Below, in pieces: positions 34,160 to 41,862 of a DNA stretch of 64,000 nucleotides; position 1 is the first letter of the stretch, and each line of letters starts with the position of its first letter. The notes below the pieces were generated by a model. That model worked only from the letters and a program-made list of their open reading frames with translations. It was not told the DNA's origin and did no database searches. Location: positions 6,080,001 to 6,144,000 of the forward strand of contig NZ_CP152413.1 in the NCBI RefSeq assembly GCF_038967635.1. Direction: 5' to 3'. The DNA is from Bradyrhizobium sp. B124. GTDB taxonomy: Bacteria; Pseudomonadota; Alphaproteobacteria; Rhizobiales; Xanthobacteraceae. Both the position numbers and the translations under genes were made by a program.

Positions 34160-34262
34160 TCGAGCAGCGGTTCTGATTGGATCAGAACCGCTGCCCTAGC
34201 TTCTTGTTTTGACGCGTTTTCTTCACACGAACCGGCGCCCACTTCGCTCGAATACGCTCTAG
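34160..34262. repeat. Dispersed repeat, family D (inverted orientation)
   Basis: The hairpin comes first (arms GCAGCGGTTCTGAT and ATCAGAACCGCTGC with loop TGG at 34164-34194), followed by TTTTGACGCGTTTTCTTCAC and CCACTTCGCTCG, the reverse complement of the family D body. It lies between the monooxygenase and tRNA-Arg, and the hairpin may terminate the monooxygenase transcript. Confidence 0.78.
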
Positions 34263-34338
34263 TGTGGCGCGGGCTGGCGATCATTCGGCACCTCTGCTAT
34301 GGGAGGGCGACGCCCGCATGCTTTGCAGCGGGCGGTGC

Positions 34339-34415
34339 GGTCCCGTAGCTCAGCCGGATAGAGCGACGGTTTCCTAAACCGTAGGTCGGAAGTTCGAGTC
34401 TTCCCGGGATCGCCA
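34339..34415 (+). tRNA. tRNA-Arg (anticodon CCU)
   Basis: Cloverleaf read by eye: acceptor GGTCCCG pairs with CGGGATC (one G-T), D-stem GCTC/GAGC, anticodon stem ACGGT/ACCGT with loop TTCCTAA (anticodon CCT), and T-stem GGAAG/CTTCC with loop TTCGAGT. The discriminator is G and the CCA end is encoded. Reads AGG codons. tRNA-Arg genes are common integration sites, and a short patch of different composition follows directly. Confidence 0.95.
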
Positions 34416-34565
34416 TTTTTCCGATGAAAGAAACCCAACATTTACCGGCGTGCTTTGCGATTTCGCTTTTTGTACGGCCGTTGACGCGTCGGACCTCGCG
34501 AACCGTTCGGGGGCGTATTGGGGGCACGGCGCGAAGCGGGCGTGGGGTCGGATTGGAATAATGTC

Positions 34566-35141
34566 ATGTCGTTGATGCCCTGCTTCAAGGAGTCCGAGGC
34601 CTTTCAGGAGGGCGTCATACTCGGGCGGTTGCTAGCCGGCTACGGCGAAGTCGAGACCTCGATGCTGAACTGCCTCGTCGACGTGGAAGGCCAGTTCGTC
34701 ACTCCAATCAAGGAGCTGTTCGGCGTCAGGTCTGCCGAGCGTAGGATCACGATTGCGGGCAAGCTGCTCACGCCCGAATTGACCAAGGCGGGGCTACAAA
34801 CTGAGCTCGCAAATGTGCTCGATGACATGGATTGGTGCCGGCAGATCAGGAACCAGTACGCGCACTGCACATGGTACTGGACCAGCCATGAAGGCCTGTG
34901 CTTCGTCAATCTTGAAGAGCTGGCGGGGCAGGGCTCATTCACGAGCCTCTTCGCCAACAAGCAGCCCATCGACGTCGCACTGCTGTCCGCCCAAGAAGAC
35001 TTCTTCAACTACGTCAAGGAAAGCTTCTTCCATCTTGGGAGCGCGTATAAAGATTGGGACATGAAGCGGGTTGACTCTAGGCGAACAGTCTACGTTTTCC
35101 CGAAGCCTCAGCTGGTATCTCGCCCAGCTTTGCACAACTGA
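34566..35141 (+). CDS. Protein of unknown function in tRNA-adjacent patch
   Basis: 191 residues, soluble, no signal peptide or membrane segment. Contains CFKESEAFQEGVILGRLLAG and a DMDWCRQIRNQYAHCTWYW stretch; an Arg-Asn-x-x-x-His arrangement (RNQYAH) recalls HEPN-like or RiboL-PSP motifs, but the match is too short to assign. Codon use is visibly less GC-biased than the neighbours, which suggests acquisition with the adjacent tRNA as site. ATG follows GGAATAATGTC; an upstream TTG in frame is less likely. Confidence 0.6.
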   Translation: MSLMPCFKESEAFQEGVILGRLLAGYGEVETSMLNCLVDVEGQFVTPIKELFGVRSAERRITIAGKLLTPELTKAGLQTELANVLDDMDWCRQIRNQYAHCTWYWTSHEGLCFVNLEELAGQGSFTSLFANKQPIDVALLSAQEDFFNYVKESFFHLGSAYKDWDMKRVDSRRTVYVFPKPQLVSRPALHN

Positions 35142-35147
35142 GATTAT

Positions 35148-35177
35148 CGTTCGGGCGATCCAGAGATCGCCCGAACG
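35148..35177. terminator. Perfect hairpin between two convergent unknown genes
   Basis: Arms CGTTCGGGCGATC and GATCGCCCGAACG with loop CAGA. It starts 7 nt after the stop of the plus-strand gene and ends 13 nt before the stop of the minus-strand gene. No T-run follows on either side, but its position suggests 3'-end formation. Confidence 0.65.
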
Positions 35178-35189
35178 CGCCGTATCAGT

Positions 35190-35372
35190 TTACGCCGAGC
35201 GTCTTGAAGCAGCGATCTGCTTGCTTCCGACGTGCGCCTTCTCCTTCAGCACGTGGTTCACAGCGCGCACGTTGATGACATAAGCAGCGGCGATCTGGTG
35301 CTGGTACTGACCGGCCCAATATCGCAGCCACACGTCGATGGCTTCGTCCTCAGTGAACTTGGTCTTGTTCAA
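35190..35372 (-). CDS. Small DNA-binding-like protein of unknown function
   Basis: 60 residues from a TTG start: contains KTKFTEDEAIDVWLRYWAG and QHQIAAAYVINVRAVNHVLK, a helix-turn-helix-like pattern seen in small accessory-region proteins. The TTG is chosen because GAGGA lies 8 nt upstream; a longer reading back to 35471 or 35531 is open but has no ribosome site. Less GC-rich than flanking core genes. Function is not known; a DNA-binding role is inferred only from the helix pattern. Confidence 0.45.
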   Translation of the reverse strand: MNKTKFTEDEAIDVWLRYWAGQYQHQIAAAYVINVRAVNHVLKEKAHVGSKQIAASRRSA

Positions 35373-35779
35373 CGTCTCGGTCCTCGTATCGGACCCTTGA
35401 CCTTTCCGAATCACAGACGCACTGTTACCTCTGGTGAACACAGAAGGTCTTAGGGCCTCAGGTGTGGACATGAAGACCGGGCAGCCTGGGGAGGTGTCGC
35501 CCGGTTTTTTCATGAGCAGGCGAATCGCCACCTACCAAGGTCAATTCTACGCATGCGGGAACCACGGAGTCCCGCTTTGTTCGCTTTTCCCGGTTATGCA
35601 CAGGCCGCGACAGAGGTCTGGAAAACTCTGCTGCCGAGCAAGTGGCCGGTTGGCCGCCGCCGCCCACCGCGAGGCGCAGGTACCTGCGTTCCCGGTCTGC
35701 CGGGCGTCCGCCCCTCAGTTCACCCCAAATTAGGGAAAGCCCGGGACAATGGGGAGGGGGCCACCGGAAAACCGCGCGC
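35373..35779. other. Gap between the tRNA-adjacent patch and the arabinose cluster
   Basis: About 400 nt without a supported gene. It holds one terminator-like hairpin (35476-35510) and a stretch GTACCTGCGTTCC... with no open frame of good codon use. It probably contains the cluster's promoter, but no -35/-10 pair is convincing by eye. Confidence 0.5.
35476..35510 (+). terminator. Hairpin followed by a T-run
   Basis: ACCGGGC and GCCCGGT pair around a 22-nt loop region, then six T residues follow. This is a terminator layout on the plus strand, though no plus-strand gene ends just upstream. It could be a relic of a lost gene or an attenuator in the leader of the downstream cluster. Confidence 0.45.
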
Positions 35780-37189
35780 ATGCGAGCCAGCGTTCCAGAA
35801 CGGGTTGAAGAGGGCGGCAGCGACGCCCTTCGCGATCCGCTGCGCTCGAAGGGCCGGCCGCTCGTTGTCGATGTCGACGAGGTGATGGTCCCGCGAAGCT
35901 CCTTCCCGGCGGATATCGCTTCCGAGATCGCTGGCCGCTTTCGCGCCGTCACCACGGCGATCGCCACCGCCTTGGGACTGGCAGCGCGTATTGCCGATGC
36001 ATCGGGCTTCGATCCATCCCGCGCACGGTTCGACCACGACGTTGTGACCTTCCTTTTGCAGGTGCTGGGCGAAGGCCGCCCGGTCTATCTCTGTTCGGAA
36101 ACCCATCCCGAGCCGTTCGTCAGCGCGGTTGCCCAGCATCTCGGCGTCTTCACAGCCTGGGCTGCCGCTTCGGGCGGCCGTTCGCCCGCTTCGCGGAGCG
36201 ACGACCTGCCGCCCGTGCTCCGGCACGGCTTCGACTACATCGGCGGCGAAGCGGTTGCGCTGCCCGGCTTCGCGTCACGCGTGGCGGGCCCCGGTCGATC
36301 CGCCCCGGCTGCACCTGCGCCGGCCGGTGTGCGCAGCTGGCTGAAGCTGCTTCGGGTGCATCAATATGCGAAGAACGCTCTCGTGCTGGTGCCGTTGCTG
36401 ACCGCGCATAAATTTGCATTCGGGTCGGCGGCGACGTCGCTGTTTGCGGTGATCGCATTCTCGCTCTGTGCGTCGGCCGCCTACATCCTGAACGACATTC
36501 TCGACATCAACGCCGACCGCGCCCATCCGGCCAAGCGCAACCGTCCGATTGCAAGCGGCGCCATCGCGGCGCCGCAAGCTGCCGGCGCGATGGCCCTGGC
36601 ATTAGTCGCCGCGTTCGTGATCGCACTGTGCATATCGGTCGAATTCAGCGGCGTCCTGCTCGGCTATTTCGCGCTGACCACATCCTATTCATTGTGGCTC
36701 AAGCGCATTGCGATCGTCGACGTCGTCGTGCTGGCGACGCTTTACACCGTCCGCGTGATCGGCGGCGCGGTCGCGATCAGCGTGCCGATGTCGGAATGGC
36801 TGCTCGCGTTCTCGCTGTTCATCTTCATGTCGCTGGCGCTGGTGAAGCGCCATATCGAACTCGCGAGCCAGCCGGACGGCGCGGTGCTGGCTGCGCGCGG
36901 CTACCGGATCGAAGACAAGTCGATGGTCGCGATCCTCGCCGCCGCGTCGGGCTTCAATGCCGTCGTGATCTTCACGCTCTACATCTCGTCCGATACGGTT
37001 CGCGCGCTCTACAGCCATCCGCAACTGCTCTGGGCCTGCTGTCCGATCCTGATGTACTGGATCGGCCGCGTGATGCTGTTCGCGCAACGCGGATTGATCG
37101 ATGATGATCCGGTGATGTTCGCGCTCCGCGATCGCGCCAGCTGGGTCGCGCTTGGCGCGATCGGCGTCATCATGCTCGCCGCCATCTAG
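35780..37189 (+). CDS. UbiA-family prenyltransferase with degenerate N-terminal HAD domain (DPPR synthase / NoeC-like)
   Basis: 469 residues. The C-terminal 280 are a multi-pass UbiA domain with N238-D239-x2-D242-x3-D246 (LNDILDINADRAHP) and RPIASG, matching decaprenyl-phosphate 5-phosphoribosyltransferase (first step of polyprenyl-phospho-arabinose synthesis) and Azorhizobium NoeC. The N-terminal 165 residues align with the HAD phosphatase domain often fused to this group, but are degraded: DVDEV (31-35) replaces DxDGT, and the motif IV region reads FDYIGGEAVAL without the metal-binding Asp pair. Start ATG has a weak ribosome site. Followed after 2 nt by the DprE1-like gene. Confidence 0.85.
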   Translation: MRASVPERVEEGGSDALRDPLRSKGRPLVVDVDEVMVPRSSFPADIASEIAGRFRAVTTAIATALGLAARIADASGFDPSRARFDHDVVTFLLQVLGEGRPVYLCSETHPEPFVSAVAQHLGVFTAWAAASGGRSPASRSDDLPPVLRHGFDYIGGEAVALPGFASRVAGPGRSAPAAPAPAGVRSWLKLLRVHQYAKNALVLVPLLTAHKFAFGSAATSLFAVIAFSLCASAAYILNDILDINADRAHPAKRNRPIASGAIAAPQAAGAMALALVAAFVIALCISVEFSGVLLGYFALTTSYSLWLKRIAIVDVVVLATLYTVRVIGGAVAISVPMSEWLLAFSLFIFMSLALVKRHIELASQPDGAVLAARGYRIEDKSMVAILAAASGFNAVVIFTLYISSDTVRALYSHPQLLWACCPILMYWIGRVMLFAQRGLIDDDPVMFALRDRASWVALGAIGVIMLAAI

Positions 37190-37191
37190 CG

Positions 37192-38577
37192 ATGCCGACC
37201 GTAGCGTTGTCAGGACGTGCAAGCGGGATCTCCGATCCAGGCGGGATTCGTCTCTCCGGCTGGGGCAACTATCCCAAAATATCGACCGAACTGCTGGCGC
37301 CGCAGTCGCCCGCAGCCGCACGGGATGATCTGCTCGGGCGCTCCGGCGTCGTCGCCCGCGGAGCGGGCCGCGCCTATGGCGATGCGGCGATCGGCACGCA
37401 AGCCACGATCTCGTCGCGCGGCCTGAACCGGATGCGGCGCTTCGATGCCGCGACCGCCCAGTTGACGATTGAAGCCGGCGTGACCATCGCCGACATCCTT
37501 GCCGCGTTCGAGCCGCGCGGCTTCTTCCTGAAAGTCGTGCCCGGCACGAAATTGGTGACGGTCGGGGGCGCGATCGCGGCCGACGTTCATGGCAAGAACC
37601 ACCATCGCGACGGCGGCTTCGGCACGATCGTCGATTCATTCCGCCTTGCGTTGCCCGGCGGTGAGATCGTTTGCTGCTCAAGGTCGGAGAACGTCGCGCT
37701 GTTCGCGGCGACGCTGGGCGGCATGGGCCTGACCGGCATGATCCTCGACGCGACACTGCGGCTGCTTCCGATCGAGACGGCCTGGCTGCGGCAGGACACG
37801 CGCGTCGCCGGCAATCTCGACGCGGCGATCGATCAGTTGGAAAGCAACGCGTCCTCGACCTATTCGGTGGCATGGATCGACTGCCTTGCGCGCGGCGCGG
37901 CGCTCGGACGGTCGCTGGTCTATCTGGCCGAGCATGCCACGCGCCGCGACATCGATAGGTTGGGGCCCGACCTCGCGCCGTTCCCCAACCCTCGCACCCA
38001 GCGTCTGTCAGTGCCGGAGCTGTTTCCCGCTTGGTTGCTCAATCGCGCATCGATGCGGATGTTCAACGAGCTGTATTTCCGTCGCGGCGCCGCGCACCAG
38101 GGTGAGCCGCGGCTCGTCCACTGGAATCCCTATTTCTTTCCGCTCGATGCGATCGCCGACTGGAACAGGATCTACGGCCGGCGCGGCTTCGTGCAGTACC
38201 AATGCGTGATCCCGCTCGAGCGCGCCCGCCGCGTGCTTGCCGACATCCTGGATCGGGTGTCCCGGCGCGGCGATGCGTCGTTTCTTGCGGTGCTCAAGCA
38301 GCTCGGCGACGGCGGCGGGCCGATGTCGTTTCCGCTGCGCGGCTACACCCTGACGATGGACTTTCCCGTCAGCGACACGCTGTTCGCGTTTCTCGATCAG
38401 CTCGACGCGCTGGTGGTCGATGCCGGCGGCCGGCTCTACCTCGCCAAGGACGCGCGGCAATCCCGCGCGACATTCGAATCCGGATATCCCGGCCTTGCGG
38501 CCCTGCGGGACATCCGCCAGCAGACCGGGGCGACCACGCGCCTTGCGTCCCATCTTTCAGCACGGCTTGGAATTTGA
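37192..38577 (+). CDS. DprE1-like FAD-dependent oxidase (polyprenylphosphoryl-ribose 2'-oxidation)
   Basis: 461 residues, end-to-end similar to mycobacterial DprE1, which oxidises decaprenylphosphoryl-ribose to the 2-keto form. Shared marks: RGAGRAYGD (56-64), VPGTK and TVGGAIAADVHGKNHH (to residue 138) for FAD, FVQYQCVIP, MSFPLRGYT and LYLAKDAR with K419 for the catalytic Lys. The position of the well-known DprE1 Cys387 is Thr388 here (LTMDFP). Tightly coupled: 2 nt after the UbiA gene and sharing one base with the next start. Polyprenyl chain length and product are inferred. Confidence 0.87.
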   Translation: MPTVALSGRASGISDPGGIRLSGWGNYPKISTELLAPQSPAAARDDLLGRSGVVARGAGRAYGDAAIGTQATISSRGLNRMRRFDAATAQLTIEAGVTIADILAAFEPRGFFLKVVPGTKLVTVGGAIAADVHGKNHHRDGGFGTIVDSFRLALPGGEIVCCSRSENVALFAATLGGMGLTGMILDATLRLLPIETAWLRQDTRVAGNLDAAIDQLESNASSTYSVAWIDCLARGAALGRSLVYLAEHATRRDIDRLGPDLAPFPNPRTQRLSVPELFPAWLLNRASMRMFNELYFRRGAAHQGEPRLVHWNPYFFPLDAIADWNRIYGRRGFVQYQCVIPLERARRVLADILDRVSRRGDASFLAVLKQLGDGGGPMSFPLRGYTLTMDFPVSDTLFAFLDQLDALVVDAGGRLYLAKDARQSRATFESGYPGLAALRDIRQQTGATTRLASHLSARLGI

Positions 38578-39323
38578 TGACCGGCACAAAATCAATTTTG
38601 GTGATTGGCGGCAGCTCGGATATCGGGCACGCGACTGCGCTGCGTTATGCGAAGGAGGGGTGGCGCGTGACGCTCGCCGCCCGCGATCTTGCGGCCGCGC
38701 AGCGCAACGCGGACGATATCAGGACGCGAAGCGGCGTCGACACAACGGTTCAGTCGCTCGACGTGCTGCAGACCGGGCAGCTTGCCGGCTTCGTCGCCGG
38801 CCTTTCCGTGCTTCCGGACACCGTCGTGTGCGTTGTCGGAGAACTCGGCGATCAACTGCGTGCCCAGACCGATCCCGAGCTTGCGACGACAATCATACGG
38901 ACCAATTTCGAGGCCCCCAGCCTGCTGCTCGAACAGTTCGCGCAAGCCTTCGCGGCGCGCGGCTCGGGAACGATTGTCGGGGTCAGCTCGGTCGCCGGCG
39001 ATCGCGGGCGGGCGTCGAACTACTACTACGGCGCGGCCAAGGCCGGCTTCACGCAATTCCTGTCCGGCCTGCGCAACCGCCTCGCGCTCGCGGGCAAGGT
39101 CCGCGTCGTCACCGTCAAGCCCGGATTCGTGCGCACCAAGATGACGGCGCATATGAAGCTGCCGGCGCCCCTGACCGTGCAGCCGGATCGGGTCGCGGAG
39201 GATATCTACCGGGCCGACGTGACGAGGCCGCGGGACGTGATCTATGTGGCCAGGCGATTTTGGCTCGTGATGGCGATCATCTGCGCGCTGCCGGAGACGA
39301 TCTTCAAGCGGATGCGCATCTGA
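38577..39323 (+). CDS. DprE2-like short-chain dehydrogenase (2-keto-ribose to arabinose reduction)
   Basis: 248-residue SDR. The start (ILVIGGSSDIGHATALRYAK), the SSVAGDRGRASNYYYGAAKAG active site, VRVVTVKPGFVRTKMTAHMK and the unusual C-terminal membrane-associating helix ending ALPETIFKRMRI follow Rv3791 (DprE2) rather than ordinary SDRs. It would reduce the keto-sugar to polyprenylphosphoryl-D-arabinose. The ATG overlaps the upstream stop by one base (TGATG). Its last 20 nt overlap the 3' end of the convergent GT87 gene. Confidence 0.87.
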   Translation: MTGTKSILVIGGSSDIGHATALRYAKEGWRVTLAARDLAAAQRNADDIRTRSGVDTTVQSLDVLQTGQLAGFVAGLSVLPDTVVCVVGELGDQLRAQTDPELATTIIRTNFEAPSLLLEQFAQAFAARGSGTIVGVSSVAGDRGRASNYYYGAAKAGFTQFLSGLRNRLALAGKVRVVTVKPGFVRTKMTAHMKLPAPLTVQPDRVAEDIYRADVTRPRDVIYVARRFWLVMAIICALPETIFKRMRI

Positions 39324-40557
39324 CGCTGGCTTCGCTGATTGCTTCCGCTCTTGAGCTGCGTAGCAGCACAATTCCGACAATGAGCGCGATCAGCGGAATG
39401 ATCGCGAAGCCGCCGATCGAGAGCGTGCCGAGTGACTGCGCACCCGGGTGAGCGGTCGTCATCTGCGTCGCTTGCAGGTAGCCGAACGCTCCGATCGGGA
39501 TCGGCAAGGCGTAGATGATGCCTCGTTCCCACTCTCGCGCGCTCGCCAGCAGCGCCGGCAACAGCAGCGCCAGGCCGACGCTGAAGATCAGAAAGTCGTA
39601 GTCGTAGGCGTAAGGGCTGATGCAAACCGACACGATCGCAACCAGGCCGAGGCGCTCGCGCGCAGGTATCGCCCGGAAGGCGGCGATGAGAACGACGGCA
39701 AGCGCCAGGACCGCAACAGTGCCCTGGGCGACAAACGCTGTCGACGCGGACATCCCTGCCGTTCGCAACGCGGCATAGATCGAGATCATGCGATGCATCG
39801 GGTAATTCCCTTGCCCCAGGAACACCGACGAATCGCGCACGCTCTGCAGGAACGCGCTCCAGATCTCCGCGCCGAAAACCGCCGTGCAGATCGCTGAGCT
39901 GATCAGCACGACGGCGGCCGCAATTATCACCACGATCCAGGAACGCCGCAGCATGGCGTAGACCGCGAACGCGATGGCGAGATGCGGCTTGATGATCATC
40001 AGACCGAGGGCGGCCCCGGCGAGGATTGGCCGCTCTTCAAAAAACAGACAGACCATTCCGATCAGCGCGGCGGTCAACAGGCCGTTCTGTCCGCAGGCCA
40101 GCGTGATCCCGATGGTCGGAAAGAAGACGATGAGCAGGAGCACAAAGTTCTCGCCTGCGAGACGGCGCAGCACGGCAAGGTAAAGCGCCAGCGTCGAGGC
40201 GGCGAACAGCAGATAGGCAATCCCGACCGGAATCAGCGCGAACGGCGCCAGCAGCAGGCTGAACTGCGGCGGATAGGTCCACGACATGAAGCCATCGTGC
40301 CCGCCCGATGCCTCCCTCTGGATGACGATAAGCTTCGCGAACTGATAGGCCTGATCCACGGTGCCCAGCCACACCAGCTTTGCGGTGATGTAGAAGGCGG
40401 CAAAGTCGACGAGCTCGCGGCCATGCCCGAGCCCCACTTGGGTGAGCCACACCGCCTTGAAGACGATGGCGATGACCAGGAGCGCGAGGATTCCACGGAT
40501 GTAGGCGGTCCGCTTCGACGTGGTCGACCGAATTGCTTCGAGGGTAGTTGCGAACAT
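39304..40557 (-). CDS. GT87-type membrane glycosyltransferase (DUF2029, GT-C fold)
   Basis: 417 residues with about ten hydrophobic segments, a polyprenyl-phosphate-sugar-dependent glycosyltransferase layout. The first loop carries ELVDFAAFYITAKLVWLG with the acidic D typical of GT-C catalytic loops, then GFMSWTYPPQFSLLLAPF. The family includes PimE-type mannosyltransferases. Its convergent overlap with the DprE2-like gene and the flanking donor pathway suggest it uses polyprenyl-phospho-arabinose. The acceptor (lipid, LPS, hopanoid, glycan or Nod-type molecule) is unknown. An ATG directly after a TTG is taken as start. Confidence 0.8.
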   Translation of the reverse strand: MFATTLEAIRSTTSKRTAYIRGILALLVIAIVFKAVWLTQVGLGHGRELVDFAAFYITAKLVWLGTVDQAYQFAKLIVIQREASGGHDGFMSWTYPPQFSLLLAPFALIPVGIAYLLFAASTLALYLAVLRRLAGENFVLLLIVFFPTIGITLACGQNGLLTAALIGMVCLFFEERPILAGAALGLMIIKPHLAIAFAVYAMLRRSWIVVIIAAAVVLISSAICTAVFGAEIWSAFLQSVRDSSVFLGQGNYPMHRMISIYAALRTAGMSASTAFVAQGTVAVLALAVVLIAAFRAIPARERLGLVAIVSVCISPYAYDYDFLIFSVGLALLLPALLASAREWERGIIYALPIPIGAFGYLQATQMTTAHPGAQSLGTLSIGGFAIIPLIALIVGIVLLRSSRAEAISEASVRCASA

Positions 40558-40780
40558 CAAGCCGGGCCCTGTTTCGGCCGTTCAGGCTAGGTCGAATAGG
40601 TTAAGCAGTCGAAAAATCGCGCAGGAGAGCGTGGTTCGGCGCCTGTCGCCTGACAGCCGCCGGGACACATCACATCGGCCCGTGCGGGCGTTGCCGGAAC
40701 CGGGCGGTATCTTGGTGCAGGGGTGCGACTTTCGCTGGAGCTCCGTCGGCGGCAGTGATAACGGCTGGGGAAACCATCTC

Positions 40781-41629
40781 ATGACGGGCCGCATGCCGAA
40801 ACCTCCGCCTCCTTCCCATCGCGGGCCCAGCCCACCCCCGGCTCTGCAACGCGCCATGGTCGCGTTGCAGATGGGGCAGGTCGTCGAAGCCGAGCGGCTG
40901 GCGGCGGAGGTGTTGAAGGCAAACCGGACCGATGTCGGCGCGGCCTCGATCCTGGCACGGGCGCTGATGGCCCAGCGGCGCAACGAGGAGGCGATCGCGC
41001 CGCTCGAGCGCGCCACGCGCCGCGTCGAGGATGCCGGCCTCGAAACCCTGCTCGGCGCGGCACTCGGCGGCGCCGGTCGCCGCAGCGAGGCAATCGATCT
41101 GTTGCGGCGAACCACCGCGCGGCGGCCGCCGTTCCTTCCCGCATTTCAGGAGTTGGCAGGGCAATTGGCCGCGGCCGGCCGCTTCGACGAGGCGGTTGCC
41201 GTCATCGATAGCGCGCTTGCTCTCGCGCCCGCAAGCCTCGAATTGCAGCTCCTGCTCGCGCAGATCCTGCCCCATCGCAATGAGCGCGGCCGCGCGCGCG
41301 AGATTCTGGAGAAGCTGCGCACGGTGGCGCCGGGCCATCCCGATATTCTGGCCGCGCTCGCGCGCGTGCTGCTGCTCGATGGCGAATACGCGGCTGCGGC
41401 GGATCTCTACCGCCAAGTGCTGGCGCAGCGCCCCGACGATCCCCTGACGCGTACCAGCTTCTCCGCCTGTCTCCTGGAAATGGGCGACCGCGCTGCCGGC
41501 GAAGCCAATCTGCGTCTGGCGCTGCGCGGCCGGCCGCAAATGATCGGCCGCACCACGTCCGCGCTGGCCATGGCATCGCATGGCCGCTTCTTCTTCCGTC
41601 CCAGCGCAGTTGCGAAATTTCTGAGCTAA
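40781..41629 (+). CDS. Tetratricopeptide-repeat protein
   Basis: 282 residues: a Pro-rich start (MTGRMPKPPPPSHRG) and then about six TPR-like helical pairs, e.g. ALQRAMVALQMGQVVEAERL, NEEAIAPLERATRR, RSEAIDLLRRT and FDEAVAVIDSALALAPAS. A C-terminal extension follows (ALAMASHGRFFFRPSAVAKFLS). TPR proteins are usually scaffolds; no partner is evident. The ATG has GGGGAAACCATCTC upstream. It may be linked to the glycosylation cluster upstream by position only. Confidence 0.8.
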   Translation: MTGRMPKPPPPSHRGPSPPPALQRAMVALQMGQVVEAERLAAEVLKANRTDVGAASILARALMAQRRNEEAIAPLERATRRVEDAGLETLLGAALGGAGRRSEAIDLLRRTTARRPPFLPAFQELAGQLAAAGRFDEAVAVIDSALALAPASLELQLLLAQILPHRNERGRAREILEKLRTVAPGHPDILAALARVLLLDGEYAAAADLYRQVLAQRPDDPLTRTSFSACLLEMGDRAAGEANLRLALRGRPQMIGRTTSALAMASHGRFFFRPSAVAKFLS

Positions 41630-41698
41630 GCAAGGCTCGGGCAAATCGTGTCGCGAGACTGTGGGTCTATGATTCACAAGCGGCGCAACACACTCGGT

Positions 41699-41821
41699 GT
41701 CGTCCCTGCGCAAGCAGGGACCCATAACCACAGCTAGTCATTGTTGTGCGATCGTGGAATGACGAGTCTCGTTCACAATTCGGGCCGCGGAGTATGGGTC
41801 CCTGCTTGCGCAGGGACGACG
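41699..41821. repeat. Dispersed inverted repeat, family B
   Basis: Opens GTCGTCCCTGCGCAAGCAGG and closes TGCTTGCGCAGGGACGAC, so the outer 20 nt are nearly perfect complements. It lies between the TPR gene and a convergent unknown gene and likely folds in the 3' ends of both transcripts. Confidence 0.78.
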
Positions 41822-41862
41822 AATGGAGGGAGCCGCCCCGAACGCGGCCACGCCCGCCCGCT

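Noticed and set aside
34259..34527. Minus-strand frames over the tRNA (with a GRLELPTYGLGNRR-type peptide)
   Set aside because: This peptide is the antisense translation of tRNA genes and is a known annotation artefact.
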